Below are positions 56,499-64,000 of a DNA stretch of 64,000 bases, piece after piece. A program made the position numbers and the translations under genes. Within the stretch, counting starts at the first letter, position 1, and every line of letters begins with the position of its first letter. Under the pieces are notes generated by a model. The model did no database searches and was not told the DNA's origin. It saw only the letters and a list, made by a program, of their open reading frames with translations. This DNA is from Nansenia antarctica (lineage: Eukaryota > Chordata > Actinopteri > Argentiniformes > Microstomatidae): the NCBI GenBank assembly GCA_963989245.1, contig OZ022341.1:51749213-51813212 (forward strand), read 5' to 3'.

Positions 56499-57466
56499 CT
56501 GTGCATGATGGTGCTGCATTTTGACATAATTCTTATCGCATTTCCCCCCGTTGTGCTGTGCTGTGCCGTTCCGTAGTCCAGAGCTTCATCATCCCCCTTC
56601 TAAAACTGCCATCACCCCTTTCCATCCCTGGCGTCATTTTATCAATGAACGTGGTATTATACATATTTACATATTACATATTTGTTGTTATTTATGGAAG
56701 TGTCCGGTTGCTGGAGGAACCAGGACGCCGGCTACACTGCACAGTTTAGCCCGAAATAGAGAGAGTGCTTTACACCCCGAGAAGTTATGCTTTTAACCGT
56801 AAACTCAATGAACCCGCTGCTGCTCTAAGCAGCACCGCGCCAGCTGGTTGAAACTCCCGTTGACAGCGGAGGGAGAGAAAAGTTTTAACAGGGAATTCGC
56901 TCCGCGCTGTGTCGACGGTGATAGCGGTGTCGTATCGACACCATTCAAATGGTTTTGGATTACCTGTCCTCTCCCCTATCTGGAATTGTTATCCTAACCC
57001 ACGGTAAACCGAAGTTATTAACCCGCAAAGGGTGCCTCCGGGCACCGTGTTTGTCCGTGAATAACACGGCACACAATGATACTACAGTTCATAAAGCAGA
57101 CAAGTGAAGGCAGTGGTTTTTAAGGGTTCAAAAAACATTACTTTATTATGTGTACATAGCTTCCTCTCTCTCTCTTTCTCTTGCTCTCCCAAAAAATCAC
57201 GGTTAATAATATACCACATGCCGAGGAAAAGGCATACGATAGCTTCAAGTGCCTCCATGTCGCTATTGTTGTGGCTGTGTTGTGTCTCGTGAAAATATAC
57301 GTCACCACCATGGCGCGCTTTTATGACGCGTAACTCCGCCTACTATCGCCTACTCCTCCTACTAGTTCCTGGTCTGTTGTGTATAGTGGAAAACCAGAAC
57401 TGTTCAAAAGCGTGCCGACCCGAACCGACCCGAACCGAGCCGGGCCGCTGGTGGAAAAGCGCCATA

Positions 57467-58361
57467 ACACTTAACATTTAAAAAGCGATATAAATTGTAG
57501 ATCAGGTGAGACCAGGTGAGACTAGGGTTCGGGTTAGGACTGTGTGGCGGTGTGTTATCAGACTGCTCAGCAGTGGGAATGTTGTTGCTTTTGTCAAACA
57601 TAGTTTAACATCCCTAGCTAGCTGGGTTAGCGTGCTAACAGCCTTTGTTAGCTGAGGTTAGCTACGTAGCTAGCTGAGTCTGCAGCACATGTGACTAGCC
57701 CTAACCCTAGCCCAGGCTTTATGGAATTTGACAACAAAATTAACAATATGAAGCCGCAAGGGATTGTGTACTAACCAATAGTCAATGTAAACTTGAGCTA
57801 CTGTGCCATTATTTTAAGTATTCACTTGCAGCCCTGCAAAACGAATTGTTAGCCCAACATTAGTTTAAAGTTCTGTTATATTTCAATTGCCTTAGTTATT
57901 AGATTAGATTAGATTCGATTAAAATGTATTGTCAATGTTCAGTACAAGTACAGTACAGCGAAAAGAAGTTTGGCATGTAACCGGAGTGCAAATATAACTA
58001 TTATGTTATATTAACTATTACTATTATAACATATACTATGTATATGCAGGTATGTACAGATGGTAAATAAGAGGAATGGTGAATATAAATATATGTATAG
58101 GGTAAATATGTGTATAGGATATGAACAGCAGTATTATACAGCAATATTATACAGTATTATACATGACTATATTCTATGCAGGTAGGCTATGTCTATAAGC
58201 TATTTTACAGTATTGTACATGAACTCTGCTATATGCAGGTATGACTATGAGCTATATGTGGGTTTGTCAGGGGGGTAATCCAGAGTCTTCTGGTCAAAGT
58301 TATGTCTGTGGAATCATCTAAGAACGTTCAATTTGACCAATTAGGCCCTTTCTTTTTCTAG
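57467..58361. other. Non-coding; minus-strand LINE tail at about 57900-58260
   Basis: AGATTAGATTAGATTCGATT followed by sequence resembling the 3' end of a fish LINE in reverse orientation. Otherwise unassigned. Confidence 0.5.
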
Positions 58362-58860
58362 ATGCATATAACATGTCAGAGAGAAAGGTCGTTGCCAGAG
58401 CTGAAAAGATGCAGCACCTGCTGCCAGCAGTTTCACTGTCCTTTCTGCGATGCAACGGTTTTCAAGCCAACAAATTTTATTTATTTATTTATTTTTTTCA
58501 GATTTTATCCCTTTTTCACCCAATTTGGTAGCCAATTTAACCCAACTTAGCATCCAATTATCCCCTGCCTATTGCATAGGATCCGCCGCACGACCCCGTG
58601 GCCGGCAGTCCCAGAAGAGGCCGCCAGGCAGACTAGGCTGACTGGCTCCTCGAGCCCAGTACCGTTATTCCGGCGCCCAGGGGGCGGTGTTGCGCGACGG
58701 ATCCTAGTCCAGAAATACTCCTATACCGCCCTCGGAAGCGGCCGGCCAATATGCCGCTTCCCGTGTGCCTCGGCCATATCTGGATCTGTCAAGCCAACAA
58801 TTCTAAGTAAAGTAAAGAGGCACTTGGAGGGCCATTTCAACCGGGCAGTTTTCCATGAAG
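58362..58860 (+). pseudogene. Zinc-finger exon interrupted by a SINE
   Basis: The acceptor TTTCTTTTTCTAG ends at 58361; the donor GTAAAG starts at 58861. The exon parts are 58362-58472 and 58800-58860. The left part encodes CQQFHCPFCDATVFKPT and the right part SKVKRHLEGHFNRAVFHE. Across the insertion they make a C2H2-like finger (C-X2-C, then H-X3-H) in one frame, while the SINE adds stops. It probably belongs to the PWWP3A/MUM1-like gene whose exons follow, but the phase of the next exon does not match directly, so an exon is missing or the gene is already broken. Confidence 0.55.
58473..58788 (-). mobile_element. SINE copy 1, 5' truncated, inside an exon
   Basis: Same family as 22461-22864, lacking the tRNA-like head. 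Flanked by TCAAGCCAACA on both sides (58462-58472, 58789-58799), an 11-bp target duplication. Confidence 0.9.
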
Positions 58861-59260
58861 GTAAAGTTGGCCAACATTCTCTGGGAAATGCAATGGAGTT
58901 GCAGTAGAGACCAATTCCATTTGAGCAATGAATCAAAACTAACCCTTCTGTGACGTTTGTGGGAGGTATATGATTTAGATGTTGTGTAGCATATTCAATT
59001 GACAAATGATCATAGAATAATAATGTAACACTTTAAAAAGGATCATTATAATCAATAATAATATTACAATTCTATGCTGTGTTATAGGGTATAACTAGGG
59101 TCTTTAGGAATAGGATCAACTTACATCATTTAACTATGACTCATTTCTTGTACTGTATCTTTTGAATGAATGTATGAATGTAAGTGACATTTCATGCCTG
59201 TTTTGATTCACATAACCACCACACAAAGCACTGATCCAATTTCCACAAAATTGTTGTCAG

Positions 59261-59690
59261 GATGTACTCAATGGGAAGGCGAAGTACTTTCTAAAGAAGT
59301 CCCCTAAGGTGCCTGTCTACCTCTGCACCGAGGAACACCAGGAAACCCTCTTCGGCCATCTTGGAGAAATATTACACAGAACACCATGTCTGGTGCAATT
59401 CACGGATGAAGTGAAGTTCATCCTGGATGTTCTGTTTCCGGAGGTAGGGATAATCATTGCTGGTCCTGCACTTTCAAAACATATAAAGAGGTTGCCTGCA
59501 ATAGTGCCATTGTGTATGGACCCATATAATGGCTTTGTGTTTTGTATTGGTAGACTGGATCAGATATAAAAATTCTTAAAAATTAAAATACTTACTTTTT
59601 TTTGGTAGGCTATCATTCATGGCCTTGCCCTCCTCAAAAATGTGACATTGCGGCAGGCTGAACAGCTCTTCCTTGATGTTTACATCAGAG
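59261..59690 (+). CDS. PWWP3A/MUM1-like exons, copy 1
   Basis: Exon 59261-59443 (61 codons: DVLNGKAKYFLKKSPKVPVY..., ending DEVKFILDVLFPE) and exon 59609-59690 (AIIHGLALLKNVTLRQAEQL..., ending YIRG), with GT/AG borders and a phase-0 join. The conserved core FILDVL-PEAII...AE...Y resembles the C-terminal region of PWWP3A (MUM1) and its fish relatives, chromatin proteins of the DNA-damage response. No PWWP domain is visible in the window. Function cannot be stated for this fragment. In-frame in both duplicate copies. Confidence 0.55.
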
Positions 59691-59749
59691 GTGAGAGTAT
59701 ATAAATATTTATTTTTATTTTAATTTTGGTAGACCACACACATACTCTT

Positions 59750-60063
59750 TTTTTTTTAATAAATTTGTTTTTCAGATTTGATCCCCTTTTTCACCCAATT
59801 TGGTATCCAATTGAACCCAACCTAGCATCCAATTATCCCCTGCCTATTGCATAGGATCCGCCGCACGACCCCGTGGCCGGCAGTCCCAGAAGAGGCCGCC
59901 AGGCAGACTAGGCTGACTGGCTCCTCGAGCCCAGTACCGTTATTCCGGCGCCCAGGGGGCGGTGTTGCGCGACGGATCCTAGTCCAGAAATACTCCTATA
60001 CCGCCCTCGGAAGCGGCCGGCCAATATGCCGCTTCCCGTGTGCCTCGGCCATATCTGGATCTG
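59750..60063 (-). mobile_element. Hybrid SINE at the duplication junction
   Basis: Its left end and flank (CCACACACATACTC) match SINE 61025-61421; its right end and flank (AAGCCAACA) match SINE 58473-58788. The switch lies between 59823 and 59850. Confidence 0.92.
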
Positions 60064-60535
60064 TCAAGCCAACAATTCTAAGTAAAGTAAAGAGGCACTT
60101 GGAGGGCCATTTCAACCGGGCAGTTTTCCATGAAGGTAAAGTTGGCCAACATTCTCTGGGAAATGCAATGGAGTTGCAGTAGAGACCAATTCCATTTGAG
60201 CAATGAATCAAAACTAACCCTTCTGTGACGTTTGTGGGAGGTATATGATTTAGATGTTGTGTAGCATATTCAATTGACAAATGATCATAGAATAATAATG
60301 TAACACTTTAAAAAGGATCATTATAATCAATAATAATATTACAATTCTATGCTGTGTTATAGGGTATAACTAGGGTCTTTAGGAATAGGATCAACTTACA
60401 TCATTTAACTATGACTCATTTCTTGTACTGTATCTTTTGAATGAATGTATGAATGTAAGTGACATTTCATGCCTGTTTTGATTCACATAACCACCACACA
60501 AAGCACTGATCCAATTTCCACAAAATTGTTGTCAG

Positions 60536-60965
60536 GATGTACTCAATGGGAAGGCGAAGTACTTTCTAAAGAAGTCCCCTAAGGTGCCTGTCTACCTCTG
60601 CACCGAGGAACACCAGGAAACCCTCTTCGGCCATCTTGGAGAAATATTACACAGAACACCATGTCTGGTGCAATTCACGGATGAAGTGAAGTTCATCCTG
60701 GATGTTCTGTTTCCGGAGGTAGGGATAATCATTGCTGGTCCTGCACTTTCAAAACATATAAAGAGGTTGCCTGCAATAGTGCCATTGTGTATGGACCCAT
60801 ATAATGGCTTTGTGTTTTGTATTGGTAGACTGGATCAGATATAAAAATTCTTAAAAATTAAAATACTTACTTTTTTTTGGTAGGCTATCATTCATGGCCT
60901 TGCCCTCCTCAAAAATGTGACATTGCGGCAGGCTGAACAGCTCTTCCTTGATGTTTACATCAGAG
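60536..60965 (+). CDS. PWWP3A/MUM1-like exons, copy 2
   Basis: Exons 60536-60718 and 60884-60965, identical in translation to copy 1. The copy of the zinc-finger exon in this unit (60075-60135) lacks its 5' part and acceptor. If both units are spliced in series, the frame would not simply continue, because the second exon ends in phase 1 and the first begins in phase 0. Confidence 0.5.
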
Positions 60966-61024
60966 GTGAGAGTATATAAATATTTATTTTTATTTTTATT
61001 TTGGTAGACCACACACATACTCTT

Positions 61025-61421
61025 TTTTTTTTAATAAATTTGTTTTTCAGATTTGATCCCCTTTTTCACCCAATTTGGTATCCAATTGAACCCAACCTAG
61101 CATCCAATTATCCCCTGCCTATTGCGTAGGATCCGCCGCACGACCCCGTGGCCGGCAGTCCCAGAGGAGATCGCCAGGCAGACTAGCTGACTGGCTCCTC
61201 GAGCCCAGCACCGTTATTCCGGCACCCCGGGGGCGCTGTTGCGCGACGGATCCTTGTCCGGAACTACTCCTATACCCCCCTCGGGAGCGGCCGCCCAATA
61301 TGCCGTTCCCTGTGTGTGCCCTGGCCATATCCGGGTCTGGCGAGCCGGGATACGAACCCCGGCCCCGGTGGGCAGCATGCACTAGTGGCCAGTGCGTAGA
61401 CCGCTACACCACCGCGGGGCT
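61025..61421 (-). mobile_element. SINE copy 2, full length
   Basis: Minus strand, with the complete tRNA-like head at the right (GGTGGTGTAGCGGTC near 61400). Flanked by CCACACACATACTCTT (61009-61024, 61422-61437). Confidence 0.9.
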
Positions 61422-61437
61422 CCACACACATACTCTT

Positions 61438-61817
61438 GACTATGCATTACACATAGGTATCCACATATCCCATACTCCAAGACTATCAGCACACCACACA
61501 TTCTCCCGCATACCCCCTCCCTAAATCCTGTGAATAAACACGCCCACGGGCTAACGGATTCTCGCTCTGTGCCGCCTCTTTGGTCCCCCCGGGTCGTACC
61601 CATAACACACACAGGTTGAGCCATTCCTCCACCTCGTTCTACAGTAAGACAGAGAGAAACGGTTGGTCCTCACAGTCACATAAACCTGACCCCCCTCCAG
61701 ACTCTTGAGCACAATCTTAATGAACCAGTCCAGGTGCGTTAGGATCCGTTAACGTCGGTACAGGCCAGGGTCTTGTCAACTTCTCTCTCTCTGTCTCTCT
61801 CTCTCTCTCTCCTGCAG
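61438..61817. other. Intron-like sequence, possible LTR fragment
   Basis: Contains GTGAATAAACACGCCCACGG and ends in a CT-rich tract. The AATAAA-containing part up to about 61614 could be an old LTR end, but no partner is visible. Confidence 0.35.
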
Positions 61818-61972
61818 GGGAAGGAGTCCAGCTGATAATGACAGCAGGCCTGTCAATACCTGAGCACCACGCCCGTCCCCCAGCTGTTCCTCCAGGGCCC
61901 TTGTCCGCCCTCCATCCATCCCTCTATCTATTCAACCCTACCTCCTTCCTAGCTGCCACGGATTGTCAATAA
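61818..61972 (+). CDS. Candidate terminal exon with overlapping poly(A) signal
   Basis: A long CT tract and CCTGCAG precede it. Taking the phase left by the preceding exon (one base), the frame is open for 50 codons to TAA at 61970, and that stop lies in AATAAA (61968-61973). The encoded tail is Pro-rich and unlike known proteins. Supported by splice signal, phase and poly(A) signal only. Confidence 0.4.
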
Positions 61973-61973
61973 A

Positions 61974-63289
61974 AGAAATAAACAAATAAACCTGTTCCGT
62001 CCTCTGACCTTTTAAAAGTAGACAATCTGGTTTAGGCAACTTAGATTACAAGTCAGTTTGGGGAAAAGTAAGTGAACACAGAAGAGCACAGCTTGTGATA
62101 ACGGCTGCAGTGACTACTTATGAGTTTTATATTGTTCATATATTGTGTGAGCAAAAAGAAAAGAAAAAATGTATGAAGTATAGTTAATTTACTCATATAC
62201 AGTATGTATATCCTCTGGCTTGTTTGTAGAACTGCCCTGTATTGTTGACAAAGCTAAGATGAGCTATTGATATGAAGTCTACTGGGAACACGAGAGGATG
62301 CCGTCAGTATTGCATTACTGAGTTAAGATTTGGTACTGAGGAAAGGTCAGCGTTTAGGGGTAACTGGATAGCACTTGGAACACCATCCGTGTTCCATTTC
62401 TTGGTTTGACTTTGTGTGTATATGTTCTGTTTGTAGTTCCTCATAGGTAACAATTGTGTGTTAACACTTTGCCATCTAACCCTAGGTTATGAGGGAATCA
62501 AGTACATGTGGTTGGTGTCACAATTATGTATAACTAATACACAATCTATGCTGAGTCTTTCAGGCTTCATGTTAAGTATTGCATAAATCACAGATGTAAC
62601 ATTCATAAATGCTAGAGATCATCATTTGACTCACTTCATCAGTCAGTTCTACTAATCGGAATGTTAAACTCAATGGTTCAATGATAAACTCAATAGAATC
62701 CAACTGGATTCCCTCTTGTAAACAGTAGGTATTGGCATTTTTTGGAGGAGTAAGCATTATGTCACACGTGAAATAGACTTAGCATTTCATGTCTTGGTGG
62801 TTTACAAAAACTTTCACTGATTGTGTGTATTGAATGTTCAGCCATGAGAGAGCATCAATCGTTCATGAAGGACATAGTATATAAAGGAGAATGCCAGTTG
62901 TTGGATGTTTTCCGTCTAGGTGTTTCCCACGCATGATTGGCCATGAGGAAATGCATAAGATCTTAGGTGAGTTCCATAAAATGCTCTGGGTTCTTTCGTC
63001 TGCTAGGGGTTTACTGTGTAACCACGGGAATGGTCTAACATGTGGCTTGTGTTTCTAGAAAGACTGAAAACTAGATCCTCTTTTAAGAGAGGGTAAAAAC
63101 TAGAAAAGCAAACTGAAAAGCATTATAATGCTAGTGTTAGGTGTTCCCCTGCCACTATTGAGAACTCTTTCATTGGCATATGAGGTCAAGGAGAGAAAGA
63201 GACATTATGGAGGGATGCATGAGAGACAGCCCCCCCCCCCCATAGAGCACATGTGTAGAGGACTATGACCCTTTCTTAATTTTGTATTT
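61974..63289. other. Non-coding DNA, nothing recognised
   Basis: Further AATAAA-like motifs near 61980-61990; poly-C at 63230-63241. No gene or complete repeat seen. Confidence 0.5.
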
Positions 63290-63725
63290 ATATTTACATT
63301 TGACATTTACTGTAGCAGACGCCTTTATCCAAAGTGATTTACAAGTACATTTGTCTAAAGTAAGTGAATCATCTATACATCACTCATCAGGAGGAAAACA
63401 AATCTATGCTAGGACCAGGGGGGGGGGCATTACTTTTTAAATGTTTATTATTCACAATAGAGAAACTGTACAGGGGGGTAGTGGGGGTGAAGATGTCTTT
63501 AGGAGGGACAGTCAAGATGCAGCCTGAAGAGATGGGTCTTCAGTCTACTACGGCAATGGGCCTGGATCAAGCAGATCAGCCCCAACACATTTCTTAAGTC
63601 AATTTTAAGCAGAAGCTTTTTGAGAAGTAAGCGAGAAATCAAGTTTCTAACAATTGAGGGCCTATGAGGAGTCATCCACTCATACAAGCCATCATGGGCA
63701 TAGTAGGAGGGAACATAGCCCACAC
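63290..63725 (-). repeat. Degenerate LINE/SINE-type repeat
   Basis: CAGACGCCTTTATCCAAAGT at 63317-63336 is the widespread fish repeat tail in reverse orientation. The minus-strand frame 63723-63499 includes SRLKTHLFRL, like the end of L2-type LINEs. A G run lies at 63419-63427. Confidence 0.5.
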
Positions 63726-64000
63726 ATTATTATCTCAACAGATCAGAGCAAGTTTTAAATATCCATGGTAACAAGTTGTAAATATGGATTTCTGGAATTG
63801 TCATCAGAAGCCCTAATGCAGTTAGAGTAAGAACTAGCCTTTTCTATAACAAGTAGCCGGCATAATGTAACGAAAGGGATAATGGCCACCCATGGCAGTA
63901 GAGGGGTTGGTATTACATAATGAGACCTTCAGATCTAGCCAGCAGTATAACCAATGACAGCTAGCAGAGGGAAACACAGGTTACTAAGCAAACACACATA
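63726..64000. other. Non-coding end of window
   Basis: Nothing recognised. Confidence 0.5.

Larger units (their letters stand above)
47255..57466. mobile_element. DNA transposon with CGCTTTTCCAC ends, full of nested insertions
   Basis: Left end TATGCCGCTTTTCCAC followed by CGGCCCGGGTCGGCTCGGGT repeats; the right end carries the inverted counterpart ending GTGGAAAAGCGCCATA. Without nested elements about 2 kb remain, without a transposase, so this is a non-autonomous element. The exact target duplication is unclear (ATA is possible). Nested: hAT 47440, half MITE 49590, chromovirus 49969 and SINE 56248. Confidence 0.65.
58576..61125 (+). repeat. 1275-bp tandem duplication
   Basis: 58576-59850 and 59851-61125 are almost identical; I noticed a single difference, in a T/A-rich stretch near 59720/60995. 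Each unit contains most of a SINE, the second half of the zinc-finger exon and two further exons. Confidence 0.93.

Noticed and set aside
61300..61421. tRNA-like sequence with A and B boxes
   Set aside because: It is the head of a SINE with body, tail and target duplication; no complete cloverleaf gene is present.

Overview
The window is vertebrate nuclear DNA, almost certainly from a ray-finned fish. Genes have introns with GT/AG borders. CA/GT and AG microsatellites are dense, and the mobile-element mix is typical of teleosts: Tx1-type and L2/Rex-type LINEs, BEL/Pao, Ty3 chromovirus, an endogenous retrovirus, many hAT/Harbinger/mariner-like elements and tRNA-derived SINEs. There is no bacterial-style operon, CRISPR array or rRNA gene. 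I do not name the species.

Region 1 (about 2.3-29.8 kb) is one nested stack of insertions. The outermost layer is a DNA transposon (2345-29840, flanked by the 6-bp repeat ATAGTT). It has arms of about 1.75 kb in inverted orientation around a 2.3-kb core. The core carries exons of an integrase-core protein (minus strand) and a divergent two-exon unknown gene fragment (plus strand). Its left arm is split by a minus-strand endogenous retrovirus (3108-24387, TSD TTAC). The retrovirus was in turn hit by a microsatellite-targeting LINE in its 3' LTR, a BEL/Pao element, a 1.28-kb hAT (8-bp TSD), a 1.13-kb hAT5-like element (5-bp TSD) and a SINE.

Region 2 (29.9-33.8 kb) is an L2-type LINE on the minus strand, interrupted by a plus-strand LINE of another family.

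Region 3 (about 34.8-43.7 kb) holds the one complete host gene I can see: a nine-coding-exon, 595-residue, membrane-anchored carboxylesterase/cholinesterase-fold protein. Its introns carry a tRNA-derived SINE, a fold-back MITE and a hAT. Four of its splice sites adjoin dinucleotide repeats, and its stop codon lies inside a minisatellite.

Region 4 (44.4-46.9 kb) is two LINE pieces of one family joined tail to tail. Region 5 (47.26-57.47 kb) is a DNA transposon with nested insertions. These include a structurally complete chromovirus (49969-56008) with near-identical LTRs, intact gag and pol, and a C-terminal chromodomain.

Region 6 (58.3-62 kb) contains exons resembling the C-terminal part of PWWP3A/MUM1-like proteins. 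A 1275-bp segment is tandemly duplicated, and the sequence shows it arose by unequal crossover between two SINE copies. One of those SINEs sits inside a zinc-finger exon. The rest, to 64 kb, is non-coding with one degenerate repeat.

All statements come from reading the sequence by eye. Family names rest on remembered hallmarks, not searches.
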